A DNA stretch of 11,216 bases from Baffinella frigidus (lineage: Eukaryota > Cryptophyceae > Cryptomonadales > Baffinellaceae). The stretch is taken from the NCBI GenBank assembly GCA_026770585.1, contig MU646480.1:54075-65290 (forward strand), in the 5' to 3' direction. The notes beneath the pieces are model-generated. The model was not told the origin of the DNA, searched no databases, and worked only from the letters and a program-made list of their open reading frames with translations. This document shows positions 1 to 6,237 of the stretch, piece by piece. The first letter of the stretch is position 1; every line of letters starts with the position of its first letter. The position numbers and the translations under genes were made by a program.

Positions 1-146
1 CACCCCCCTCTCCTCGCCACTCTCCCCGCTCGCTGCCCTCTAGCATTCACTCAGAAGCTCACGAGAAGCCAGCGGTGCGCCAGCTTGCTTTCTTGCGAAC
101 CGCTCGAAAGCGCATCCACTCACAGGCATCCCACTATCCTGCGCAG
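1..146 (+). other. Intron end (or upstream noncoding) before the WD40 terminal exon
   Basis: This pyrimidine-leaning stretch ends in TCCTGCGCAG, a plausible 3' splice acceptor. The coding-like frame of the next feature starts directly after it. No recognisable WD40 sequence could be read here in any frame, so an upstream exon, if close, lies outside the window. A second possible acceptor (GTGCAG, ending at 205) lies inside the exon called here and would shorten it. Confidence 0.5.
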
Positions 147-379
147 CTGACTCATCTTTTGCGTGGTTTGACCATGAATCTGACCATGAACTCGCGACTG
201 TGCAGTGGAACTCGCACAACCCGTGGGTGATGGCGTCGGTCTCGGAGGACGCGATGTGGGCTTCACAGGGCGGGACCATGCAGATCTGGCGCCCGCTCGA
301 CTTTGTCAGCCGAGACCCCAACGACTGCCTCGCCCAAATCGATAAGCTCCAGTCCGACATTCGCGGCGCCATCGAATGA
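147..379 (+). CDS. C-terminal exon of an MSI4/FVE-like (RBBP4 family) WD40 histone-binding protein, partial
   Basis: This is the last exon of a WD40 protein. The frame uses two bases to complete a split codon and then reads 76 codons to TGA at 377-379. Visible landmarks are WNSHNPWVMASVSED, which matches the usual 'W-N-x-x-x-P-W-x-x-x-S-V-S-x-D' of the last blade, then a short insert, then GGTMQIWRPLDF, and a C-terminal helix-like tail LAQIDKLQSDI. In plant MSI4/FVE the last blade also has a glycine-containing insert before TLQIWR and a tail of the same kind. Plain MSI1/RBBP4 lacks that insert and has an acidic tail, so MSI4/FVE is the better match. Proteins of this family bind histones H3/H4 as nuclear scaffolds in histone deacetylase or Polycomb complexes. 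The start is set by the acceptor at 146. The stretch DHESDHE comes from a 9-bp duplication (170-190) and falls where a GH dipeptide is normally expected, so the 5' edge is uncertain. The final residues lie inside a 22-bp tandem repeat. Family assignment is from memory of the motif, not a search. Confidence 0.75.
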
Positions 380-518
380 CATTTCGGGCGCCATCGAATG
401 ACATCTGGGGCGCCATCGAATGACATCTGGGACGCCATCGAATGACATCTGGGGCGCCATCGAATGACGCATCCGACATCAGGGGTGTCGTCAAATGACA
501 TATGGGGCCCTGTCGAAT
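356..518 (+). repeat. 22-bp tandem array overlapping the WD40 stop codon
   Basis: Seven units of 22 bp sit at 356, 378, 400, 422, 444, 475 and 497. A 9-bp insertion (466-474) separates the fifth and sixth. The core is GGCGCCATCGAATGAC. Units 3 and 5 are identical and unit 4 differs by one base; the outer units are more diverged. Unit 1 encodes the last residues of the WD40 protein, and the stop TGA is made at the junction of units 1 and 2. A weaker related block lies at 544-564. Confidence 0.93.
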
Positions 519-1068
519 GACGCCAGCGTGCTTGCAACCATCCGACATCCGGGGCCTACCGAACGACACAATTCCGACATCCCCGGCGGCATATGGCGGC
601 GAAGGACACACACGCGTGTGCAAGCATGCAACCATGACCTGGCAGCGCCGGTAGCGACCATATCAGCAGCTAGCGAGGCCTCTCCTGGTAGGTTGGGTGC
701 TGGCCGGGCGCCGGGACCTGCCAGGCTGGGGCCTGCCAAAGATGGGCCTGACTGCCAGTCTGGGGCCTGACTGCCAGTGCCAGTGTCAGGGGGCGCCGCG
801 TCTCCAGGAGATGTGTGATGTGTCACGGAGGGGTCTGATTGCCAGGCAGGGGACACCGCCGGGGCCTGCCAGTGAGGAGGGCTTGGTGTGATCCGAAAAG
901 ACGCTTGGCCGTTCTACAGAACAAGTTCCGGTGTCCGCCTATGTTGGGAGCTCGAAGAACCTGAAGGACGTAAAGGACCTAGGGGGGCACCTTGGACGTC
1001 TCCAGGAGACTGGCAGCTGACATGCTGTGTCTCTAGAGTGTCACGGTCCTGCGTTTGTGGGGATTGAG
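519..1068. other. No gene seen; 3' flank of the WD40 gene with small local repeats
   Basis: No coding sequence is recognisable. GGCCTGACTGCCAGT occurs twice (745-759 and 764-778), with related pieces at 730 and 862, so this is a small G/C-rich minisatellite. A dispersed-repeat copy is listed separately at 923-971. Any polyadenylation site of the WD40 gene should lie in this stretch, but I see no clear signal. Confidence 0.5.
923..971 (+). repeat. Dispersed repeat family A, copy 1
   Basis: The core GTTCCGGTGTCCGCCTATG, followed by TTGGGAGCTCGAAGAACCT, recurs at 5667-5712 (reverse strand), 10229-10275 and 11027-11069, with a weak fragment near 5403-5448. One frame reads VPVSAYVGSSKNLK, and similar peptides appear in the other copies. 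Most differences between copies change amino acids, so there is no sign of coding constraint. The family type is unknown. Confidence 0.8.
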
Positions 1069-1260
1069 TACAGGGGTTACTCGCGAGGAAGGGCACGCTG
1101 CTCTGGTGTACAGGGGTACCTCGCTCATAAGAAACTACACCCCCCCCAGGACCACCGTAGGGCCCTAGGCATAGGCCTAGTGTAGGGTCCTGGGGGGTGG
1201 TCTTTTCTCATGAGCGAGGTACCCCTGTACAGGGGTTGCTCGCGGGGAAGGGCAAGGTGC
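1069..1260 (+). repeat. Direct repeat bracketing fold-back element 1
   Basis: TACAGGGGTTACTCGCGAGG (1069 on) and TACAGGGGTTGCTCGCGGGG (1228 on) start two ~33-bp direct repeats, both continuing through AAGGGCA. They flank the fold-back element at 1108-1230. Their first bases resemble the element terminus TACAGGGGTACCTCGC, so they may be remnants of related ends or a local duplication that includes the element. Confidence 0.8.
1108..1230 (+). mobile_element. Fold-back MITE-like element, copy 1 (complete)
   Basis: A near-palindrome over its whole length. It begins GTACAGGGGTACCTCGCTCA and ends with the inverted equivalent CATGAGCGAGGTACCCCTGT plus AC. It is bounded by TA at both ends, consistent with a TA target duplication. 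The inner arms are C-rich then G-rich and pair around a centre of overlapping CCTAGG/AGGCCT sites. The small asymmetry around the centre (GGACCACC on the left arm, TAGGGTCC on the right) sets orientation; this copy is taken as forward. It has no coding capacity, so any movement would need a transposase from elsewhere. The TA target and the CAGG..TACCTCG terminus recall pogo/Tigger (Tc1/mariner superfamily) ends as I remember them. Confidence 0.85.
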
Positions 1261-1272
1261 TTTCTGGGGCGG

Positions 1273-1342
1273 GTGTGCTCGAGGCGTTGCCGCCTCGTTG
1301 CCTAGAGGCCACGAGGCATTGCCGACTCGACGCCCAGCACAC
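1273..1342. repeat. Clustered hairpins between two fold-back elements
   Basis: GTGTGCT (1273-1279) can pair with AGCACAC (1336-1342). Inside it, CGAGGCG/CGCCTCG (1280-1286 with 1291-1297, TTGC loop) and CCTCGT/ACGAGG (1293-1298 with 1311-1316) form alternative hairpins. The block fills the space between elements 1 and 2 and ends where element 2 begins. Confidence 0.6.
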
Positions 1343-1463
1343 TACAGGGGTACCTCGCTCATAAGAAACCGCCCCCCTCTCGGGCCCTACAGTAGGCCTA
1401 TGCCTAGGCCCCTATGGTGGTCCTAGGGGGGTGGGCGTTTCTTATGAGCGAGGTACCCCTGTA
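1343..1463 (-). mobile_element. Fold-back MITE-like element, copy 2 (complete)
   Basis: Begins TACAGGGGTACCTCGCTCAT and ends CTTATGAGCGAGGTACCCCT followed by GTA; 121 bp with TA at both ends. The central asymmetry (CCCTACAG on the left, TGGTGGTCC on the right) is the reverse complement of copy 1, so this copy lies in the opposite orientation. A frame through the right arm reads FLMSEVPLY, a peptide made only by the repeat. Confidence 0.85.
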
Positions 1464-1492
1464 CCGCTCACCCTGCAGGCAGCCCTTGGTCA

Positions 1493-1528
1493 ATGGTGGT
1501 CCTAGGGGGGTGGGCGTTTCTTATGAGC
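1493..1528 (-). mobile_element. Fold-back element, right-arm fragment
   Basis: A 36-bp piece starting ATGGTGGTCCTAGGGGGGTG and ending TTATGAG is identical to the right arm of copy 2 (1413-1448). It stops before the GCGAGGTACC terminus. The break at TGAGCCC and the exact identity suggest a recent partial copy or a local duplication of copy 2's end. Confidence 0.8.
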
Positions 1529-2231
1529 CCTTGATCACTTTTACCAGCCCGCTTGGCGCCGCGATTTCATGCGTGAGACACGTGCATGGAGCCAAGAGTA
1601 GATTCGCCAAGGGCACTCTCCCCGGAGGCGAATCCCTGTCCAACAGTCCGAACCACCCAGCGGCCTTCGAATTGATTTCCCGAATAACCCACAAGCGAAT
1701 AATCCATCTGCCCTACGGTAAGCAGCAGGGCTGTCCGGTAGGCAAACCCGTAGGGCTATGAGAAGCTGCCCATTGACCGTTTTCATCCAACCACTTAGCA
1801 GCCACCGATGCCTATCTTCCCGGGATTTCCGGGGATCATTTCAAGCCCCTTGCCCTGATTTGAATTGAAATCTGTACCAGAATCATTTAGATGGACCGCT
1901 TTTTGAAGGCACCTGTGGCTGCTATGTGGAAGTGCCCTTTGCTATGAGGCAAAAGAGTGTCGCAGATGAGCTCGGCACAATGAACACACGCGGGAATAAC
2001 TTTATCTCTGATTTTATGTGTCCTCTCCTGTTCACCAAAATGGCTTCAACGGTGTCCACTTGCCTCCCACCACCACCAACCACGCATCCACTTGCCCACC
2101 AACCAAGCATCCATTTGCCTGCTCAGCTGGAGTCTCTATGAGGAGTGAAGTTGCAGTTGCTTTCTTTGAGGTGGACCCGAGGTGGATATTGACGCGGGCA
2201 TCTTGTCGTGTGGGTGTCAACAAAGTGACCT
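1529..2231. other. No recognisable gene; small inverted repeats
   Basis: Open frames here are short and unrecognised. The one on the plus strand to 1761 begins inside fold-back element sequence. Small stems are visible: GATTCGCC with GGCGAATC (near 1601 and 1628) and CCCTACGG with CCGTAGGG (near 1712 and 1749). From about 1840 the sequence becomes richer in A+T. I see no domain, no splice-supported coding run and no RNA gene. Confidence 0.45.
1796..1834 (+). repeat. Dispersed repeat family B, copy 1
   Basis: GCAGCCACCGATGCC, then a short variable part, then CGGGATTTCCGGGG. The same arrangement occurs at 4619-4658 (GCAGCCACCGGTGCC...TCGGGATTTCCGGGG). The rest of the repeat is too diverged for me to place its ends. 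Confidence 0.65.
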
Positions 2232-2248
2232 TCTCTCTCTCTCTCTCT
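2232..2248 (+). repeat. (TC)n microsatellite
   Basis: Uninterrupted TC dinucleotides, about eight units. A short simple repeat in otherwise unremarkable sequence. Confidence 0.95.
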
Positions 2249-2310
2249 GGGATGGTTGTGATGATTTACATGTCCCATGAGTGGTGAGGGGGTCATATTG
2301 GACCCTTTAC

Positions 2311-2383
2311 TTGGATTTTGGATCGGGTCTGGCAGTTCTTGGATTTTGGATCGGGTCTGGCTTGGATTTTGGATCGGGTCTGG
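2311..2383 (+). repeat. Triplicated 22-bp motif
   Basis: Three exact copies of a 22-bp unit (core GGATTTTGGATCGGGTCTGG) start at 2311, 2339 and 2362. Spacers are 6 bp (CAGTTC) and 1 bp, and a related GAGTTCC follows the third copy. A minus-strand frame reads it as a repeated IQNPS peptide, an effect of the repeat. Confidence 0.95.
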
Positions 2384-2440
2384 GAGTTCCAAATTCCAAA
2401 TTGTTTTGTTAGATGACTGGCTTAAATAAAGTTTGAGGCT

Positions 2441-2481
2441 ATCTCATGCATGAGATTGATGACAAGATATCAAGTCTTGTC
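2441..2481. repeat. Two adjacent palindromes
   Basis: ATCTCATGCATGAGAT (2441-2456) is a perfect 16-bp palindrome. Four bases later GACAAGA (2461-2467) pairs with TCTTGTC (2475-2481) across a 7-base loop. An AATAAA hexamer lies just upstream at about 2425, but no gene ends here that could use it. Confidence 0.8.
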
Positions 2482-2485
2482 TTTG

Positions 2486-2531
2486 CATCCCCCCCAAATC
2501 AGATGACACATCCCCCCCAAATCAGATGACA
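2486..2531 (+). repeat. Tandem duplication of 23 bp
   Basis: Two exact back-to-back copies (2486-2508 and 2509-2531) of a unit starting CATCCCCCCCAAATCAGATG. Exact identity suggests a recent duplication. Confidence 0.95.
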
Positions 2532-2859
2532 AGACGGCGCATTTTGTTCAGATTTCCGCCGGACCCTACCCTGAGAAAATCTAAGACAACCCGAATTCTA
2601 CAAAACCTATATGCCCCACGGTAGTGTGAGGATCCCAGCAGGGATCATAACCTGTCAGGATCCCAGGCCGCATACCTGGAGCGTGTGGACATGTTTTGGT
2701 CCCATATTTCCTCCGGCACGAGCAGCCCCTCTAGGGCGGTCACGTTACCAAACATCGGAGTTCCCCACTACATCGGAGCTTTCCACCGAGTTACCCACCC
2801 ATAGGTAGGGCGCATTGGCTATTGGCCACTCAAAGGATACTGAAATGGCGAATAAAGTT
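2532..2859. other. No gene or repeat recognised
   Basis: Ordinary-looking sequence with no convincing frame; the longest plus-strand frame (2611-2808) shows no domain. Repeated CATCGGAG (near 2752 and 2771) is the only local feature I see. Confidence 0.4.
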
Positions 2860-3014
2860 GTGCGCGTCGCAACGTGTGTCTCGCACAGTCTTCGGGGCTT
2901 AAGAGAGACAAGGGTTCCGGAGGTTCAGGGCGCCAGATCCGCATGATGTCTCCTGAACCAAAGCCTCGAGCCCCCCCCCGTTGCGACGTGCGCGTCGCAA
3001 CGTGTGTCTCGCAC
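2860..3014 (-). repeat. Dispersed repeat family C, copy 1, bracketed by 27-bp direct repeats
   Basis: Identical 27-bp direct repeats (GTGCGCGTCGCAACGTGTGT then CTCGCAC) lie at 2860-2886 and 2988-3014. Between them, 2887-2987 is an inverted copy of 5248-5350. Read on the minus strand it contains GDIMRIWRPEPPEPLSLL, a peptide like the end of a WD40 blade. The frame is shared with the 5248 copy, but the two diverge after the shared block. Confidence 0.85.
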
Positions 3015-3350
3015 TTGAAAGCTTTCAAGTTAAGACAGATCCATGTTTCATCTTGTTCGCATCCCCTCCTCCTTTGTAAAGTCAGGTCCTGAAGGGATTG
3101 AAATCCGCACTGATCAGAGGTGAGAGGGCATGGATCCACACCAAGGAGCACACCTGCCAGACTTCGTGCAGCAGCCGCTGCGAGTGGGAGCCCGAGCCAA
3201 CGCCGGCCCTCCCACATCCTTGCTGCGTTGCTGCTATGTGTAGCACTCACTTCGCCTCTCACTCCCACCTCACCATTGAAGAAATAGGATACAATCTGCT
3301 GGCTGGGTGGTGACCCAATAGGACCCATGCATGGCCCTACTGTAAGGCTC
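3015..3350. other. No gene recognised
   Basis: Overlapping frames on both strands span this stretch, but they run through the family C repeat and show no domain. No RNA gene, tandem repeat or palindrome stood out. Confidence 0.4.
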
Positions 3351-3470
3351 TACATGGGTACCTCTCTACATGGGTACCTCATAGGTCCTTGAAGAAACGC
3401 CCGCCCCACCCAGGACCACCATAGGGCTCTAGGCATAGCCTTACTCTAGGACTCTAGGAGGAGGCGCATG
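3351..3470 (+). mobile_element. Fold-back element, degenerate copy
   Basis: The left end is duplicated with a 16-bp period: CTCTACATGGGTACCTC at 3348-3364 and again at 3364-3380. The interior follows copy 1's order (GGACCACCATAGGGCTCT, then GGCATAG, then a right arm with GGAGGAGGCGC). The right terminus expected to read CATGAGCGAGGTACC is missing. It shares GGAGGAGGCGC with the copy at 4200-4324, so these two may form a subfamily. Confidence 0.75.
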
Positions 3471-3858
3471 CAGTCCCAGGTTGCTGATCTCGCTTTGTAG
3501 ACAGCGTGTAGAGTGCGCATCACTTTTCTTTAAGTCCTGCTCAGACACAGCCTCGGGGGCGGGGTCTTACAAATCCAAACACATTTCACAGAAACATTCA
3601 ACACAATGGACATACTTGACGTGGCACGGGCAGGCTCGCAACCTGTATTCTGTAGAGGAAAGGCTCTTACCCACAGCCGGCTTTTTGAGCGGCCTGATCC
3701 AAATAACATGTACACACGGTCATCTCAATCCTGATTTTTTTTTCAGGATCCAGGTGGGGGGGGGGGGGAAGGGTCAGTTGAGGTGCGGGGAGTGGGGGCT
3801 GCCAACGGGGGGCGCCTGGGCTGGACTTTTTTGACGAAAAAAAATACTGAATTTGTTT
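3471..3858. other. No gene; homopolymer runs and a T-loop hairpin
   Basis: ATCCTGA and TCAGGAT (3728-3749) flank a run of T, forming a small hairpin. A long G run follows at about 3755-3768. The plus-strand frame 3481-3834 reads through these runs and shows no domain. Confidence 0.45.
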
Positions 3859-3922
3859 TGTAAAGCAAAAAGACTTGTAATGGGCCCTTATGTAAAGCAA
3901 AAAGACTTGTAATGGGCCCTTA
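3859..3922 (+). repeat. Tandem duplication of 32 bp
   Basis: Two exact copies (3859-3890 and 3891-3922) of a unit starting TGTAAAGCAAAAAGACTTGT. Each ends TGTAATGGGCCCTTA, which with the following base pair is nearly palindromic around GGGCCC. Confidence 0.95.
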
Positions 3923-4199
3923 CAATTTGAAGTTTTTTTGAAAATTATTTCCGGCCAGATAAAAATTTGGGCCCAAGGGAAAATGTGAGGATTTTCGTTT
4001 TTCAGATCAGCCAGCTCAAAAAAACGGCTCTTCATGATTGCCCAACTCATGAGATTTTCCTGGCGTGTCTTTAAGTTCTTCTAGATTTATTTTCCACCGT
4101 TCCCCACACAGTGCCGCCTTTGGTCGAGTCAGCCTGCCTCTTCCTCTCTCACACCCCTCTCTCTCTCTGCTTCCTCTTGTCTTCACGGGCCTGCCTCCC
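3923..4199. other. A+T-rich stretch, no gene seen
   Basis: A+T-rich at first, then pyrimidine-rich with CTCTCTCTC near 4150-4167, leading up to the next fold-back element. No frame shows a domain. Confidence 0.4.
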
Positions 4200-4324
4200 T
4201 ACAGGGAAACCTCGCTCACAACAAAGCGCCCCCCCTCCCCCAAAACCACCATAGGGCCCTAGACATAAGCCTACTGTAGGGTCCTGGGAGGAGGCGCTTT
4301 CGCATGAGCGAGGTACCCCATGTA
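4200..4324 (+). mobile_element. Fold-back MITE-like element, copy 3 (complete, diverged ends)
   Basis: Begins TACAGGGAAACCTCGCTCAC and ends CATGAGCGAGGTACCCCATG followed by TA. The left terminus carries GAAA where other copies have GGTA. The central asymmetry (AACCACCATAGGG left, GTAGGGTCC right) matches copy 1, so orientation is forward. TA bounds both ends. The right arm has GGAGGAGGCGC, as in the degenerate copy at 3351. Confidence 0.82.
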
Positions 4325-4618
4325 GTCGTGTGTTGAACTCGCGCAGCTAAACTCGCGCAGCTTTCCCTGCCCCCAGCCACGCTGGACCGACTGGGCTGGA
4401 TGCAAACATTTTTGGTGTTTCAGGTTCCGGGGCGGCGCGGGTCACGTCTCGGGCCGATTTTGTATCTGTTTTATATATATATATACAGCCGGAGGAACCC
4501 GCACATCCGGCAGCCTGCAGAACCCAGGGCCTGCGTTACTGATCTAGTGTGGGGCGGGCCAGGGTCAACGCATGTGTTGTACAGGAATCCTATATCCGGA
4601 CGAGGAACGACAGTCTCT

Positions 4619-4658
4619 TGGCAGCCACCGGTGCCGTTCTCCTCGGGATTTCCGGGGG
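4619..4658 (+). repeat. Dispersed repeat family B, copy 2
   Basis: Matches 1796-1834 in order: GCAGCCACCGGTGCC, a variable part, then TCGGGATTTCCGGGG. Confidence 0.65.
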
Positions 4659-4704
4659 GGGTTCTACGTAGAAGTTGTGGTAGGGGTTGTCGAGCATGGA
4701 ACCG

Positions 4705-4731
4705 CAAACCACAAACCACAAACCACAAACC
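4705..4731 (+). repeat. Heptamer tandem repeat (AAACCAC)n
   Basis: About four units of the 7-bp motif AAACCAC in a row. It is a heptamer like the plant telomere unit, but its sequence is not TTTAGGG on either strand. Confidence 0.92.
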
Positions 4732-4869
4732 AACTGTTGGCGTGTTTCCCGGGCGAGAAGCAACGTACAGAGGATTGCGGCAGAAACCGGCTGAAGGTTG
4801 GACCGAATGACGAAGTCACCGGTGACTGCTACGTGGTATGCCTCCATCGTGGTGTGGATGCACAGTCAG

Positions 4870-4982
4870 TACAGGGGTACCTCGCTCGTGAGAAACCGCC
4901 CCCCCTAGGACCCTACAGTAGGCCTATGCGTGGGGCGATATGGTGGTCCTGGGCGGTTTCTTATGCGCGAGGTACCCCTGTA
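4870..4982 (-). mobile_element. Fold-back MITE-like element, copy 4 (complete, short)
   Basis: Begins TACAGGGGTACCTCGCTCGT and ends ATGCGCGAGGTACCCCTGTA; 113 bp with TA at both ends. Order inside (CCCTACAG left, TGGTGGTCC right) matches copy 2, so it is in reverse orientation. The right arm is shorter than in copy 2, GGGCGG instead of a run of G plus TGGGCG. Sequence on its two sides is related (near 4588 and 4984), which suggests insertion into an already repeated stretch or a duplication after insertion. Confidence 0.85.
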
Positions 4983-5122
4983 GTCCTACATCCGGATGAG
5001 GAAGGAGAGAGCCTGCGCCTTCTCGAACGCCTTGGGATCTGCCAGCCACCATCCCACAATTTCAGTTCGGAACATAACATGGTTTTTTGTGTATCTTGGG
5101 GCTTCCAACTCTGAAGGGTGGA

Positions 5123-5163
5123 TATGCTATTTTAGGCATAACATCAAGGCATAAAATAGCATA
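5123..5163. repeat. A+T-rich inverted repeat
   Basis: TATGCTATTTTA (5123-5134) pairs exactly with TAAAATAGCATA (5152-5163) over a 17-base loop that itself repeats GGCATA. It could be a transcribed hairpin or a relic of a small element. Confidence 0.8.
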
Positions 5164-5247
5164 AATCGGCTTTAAAAGCATTTGTCAACCACAGATTCTG
5201 TTACGTCCCGAGATTAATTTAGCCGTGCGATCTGCATACGGGATCTT

Positions 5248-5350
5248 GGGGGGGGCCTCGAGGCTTTGGTTCAGGAGACATCATGCGGATCTGGCGCCCT
5301 GAAACTCTGGAACCCTTGTCTCTCTTAACCCCCGAGGATTTGCCGGGACG
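5248..5350 (+). repeat. Dispersed repeat family C, copy 2 (inverted relative to 2880-2990)
   Basis: About 100 bp closely match the reverse complement of 2880-2990, including CCTCGAGGCTTTGGTTCAGG. The plus frame reads GSGDIMRIWRPETLEPLSLL and continues to a TGA near 5363. GATCTGGCGCCC is shared exactly with the WD40 exon at 283-294. A shorter repeat of its own 3' part (GGAACCCTTGTCTCT) follows at 5374-5388. Confidence 0.85.
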
Positions 5351-5464
5351 CGCAACGACAACCTGAACCTCCGGAACCCTTGTCTCTACGGAGAGGCGTG
5401 TCGTTGGGCCATGTTGGGAGAAATTAAAACCTAAAGGACCTCAAGGACTCTCGTAACCCTCGAG

Positions 5465-5555
5465 GACTTGCCGGGAGGCACAACATCAGCTGATGTTGCG
5501 ATGTCAGCTGATGTGATGATGTCAGCTGATGTGATGTTGCGCGTCCCGGCAAGTC
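5465..5555. repeat. Inverted-repeat element with internal CAGCTG palindromes
   Basis: GACTTGCCGGGAGGCACAAC plus ATC (5465-5487) and its inverted partner (5533-5555) form a 23-bp stem with two mismatches. Between them CAGCTGATG units repeat three times, and ACATCAGCTGATGT (5483-5496) is a perfect palindrome. The left terminus resembles GAGGATTTGCCGGGACGCGC in family C at about 5333, so the ends are shared by more than one repeat. Confidence 0.85.
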
Positions 5556-5584
5556 AGCAAGCTTGCTGCCGTTGCACCCGCAAA

Positions 5585-5660
5585 GAGCGGCCGACACGGG
5601 GCACAGTAAGTGGCACAATGCGTGAGGATGTGCGGTGCTGGCGCTGGTTGTTTGGCAATA
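5585..5660 (-). repeat. Dispersed repeat family D, copy 1 (inverted relative to 10056-10130)
   Basis: The reverse complement begins TATTGCCAAACAACCAGCGC and ends CCCCGTGTCGGCCGCTC. By eye it matches 10056-10130 with about five differences, one an indel. A family A copy lies immediately to its right; in the other location family A lies ~100 bp away on the other side, so the modules are rearranged. Confidence 0.9.
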
Positions 5661-5666
5661 CGTTAT

Positions 5667-5712
5667 TTTGGTGCTTTAGGTTCTTCGAGCTCGCAACATA
5701 GGCGGACGTTAT
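5667..5712 (-). repeat. Dispersed repeat family A, copy 2
   Basis: The reverse complement contains GTCCGCCTATGTTGCGAGCT then CGAAGAACCTAAAG, matching copy 1 at 923 except for single-base changes. Confidence 0.85.
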
Positions 5713-5813
5713 GAATCTGTCTCTGAACCCGCACTTGGCCGGAAGCATCAGCGCACTGGATCCCTGGGGGCATCACCAAGAGGCATGGTCAACTCGCTTT
5801 GTTCCCCTGGTTC

Positions 5814-6060
5814 GGTTTGGCCACGCAGGGTTGCAGAAGCGTCGCGTGGGAGGAGGGTGGTAATGTCGAGCGGGATGGCGCTGAAAAAGTCGAGTGGGAG
5901 GAGGGTGGGGTCGCTCTTCCTCCGGGGTGTCTCCGGAGGGAGGGAGGGTGGGTGGGTTTGGCCACGCTGGGTTTGGTCACGCAGGGTTCTGCCACGGGGG
6001 GTTGCAGAAGCGTTGAGTGGGCGCATGGTGGTCAAGATGCGTCTAGAAGGATGAGGGTGG
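5814..6060 (+). repeat. Diverged direct repeats, G-rich
   Basis: GGTTTGGCCACGCAGGGTTG (5814 on) is repeated from 5956 with an internal expansion, and GGTTGCAGAAGCGT recurs near 5829 and 6000. TTCCTCCGGGGTGTCTCC (5917) is echoed by TTCCTCGGGGGTGTCTCC at 6187. Long frames here on both strands are products of repetition, with low-complexity translations. Confidence 0.75.
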
Positions 6061-6180
6061 GCAGATAGAGGGGGAGAGAGAGGACGAGAGAGAAGAAGAC
6101 AGAGAGGGAGGGAAGAGGGAGGGCAGAGGGAGAGAGCGAGATAGAGAGAGAGAAAGAGGGAGAGGGAGAGGAGGGTGGGC
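6061..6180 (+). repeat. Purine-strand (GA/GGA)n tract
   Basis: About 120 bp almost purely A and G on the plus strand (GAGAGAG, GGGAGGGA blocks). Such mirror-like purine runs can form triplexes. It leads into the telomere-like tract. Confidence 0.92.
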
Positions 6181-6237
6181 ACGACCTTCCTCGGGGGTGT
6201 CTCCATTCTGCTCATGCCCGTAGATGTGCAGCCTGCG

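Larger units (their letters stand above)
4325..4869. other. No gene; mixed repeats between two fold-back elements
   Basis: Contains a (TA)n run (about 4472-4484) and family B copy 2 (4619-4658). TCCTATATCCGGACGAGGAA (about 4588) is echoed by TCCTACATCCGGATGAGGAA just after the next element (4984). The long plus-strand frame 4572-5114 crosses the fold-back element and is rejected as a gene. Confidence 0.5.

Noticed and set aside
40-537. Minus-strand open frame of 165 codons opposite the WD40 exon
   Set aside because: It runs antisense to the exon and its repeated peptide is just the 22-bp array read in changing phase.
1414-1761. Plus-strand frame of 115 codons
   Set aside because: Its first third is fold-back element sequence (FLMSEVPLY and its partial copy); the rest has no recognisable domain.
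2420-2430. AATAAA as a polyadenylation signal
   Set aside because: No gene ends nearby, and the WD40 gene is 2 kb upstream with many repeats between.
2819-3328. Minus-strand frame of 169 codons with an IWRPE motif
   Set aside because: It passes through the family C repeat and its bracketing direct repeats. The WD-like peptide is part of the repeat, and no blade structure precedes it.
4572-5114. Plus-strand frame of 180 codons
   Set aside because: It crosses the heptamer repeat and a whole fold-back element; composition and content follow the repeats.
5748-6215. Minus-strand frame of 155 codons
   Set aside because: Low-complexity Leu/Ser/Pro translation of the purine tract and G-rich repeats.
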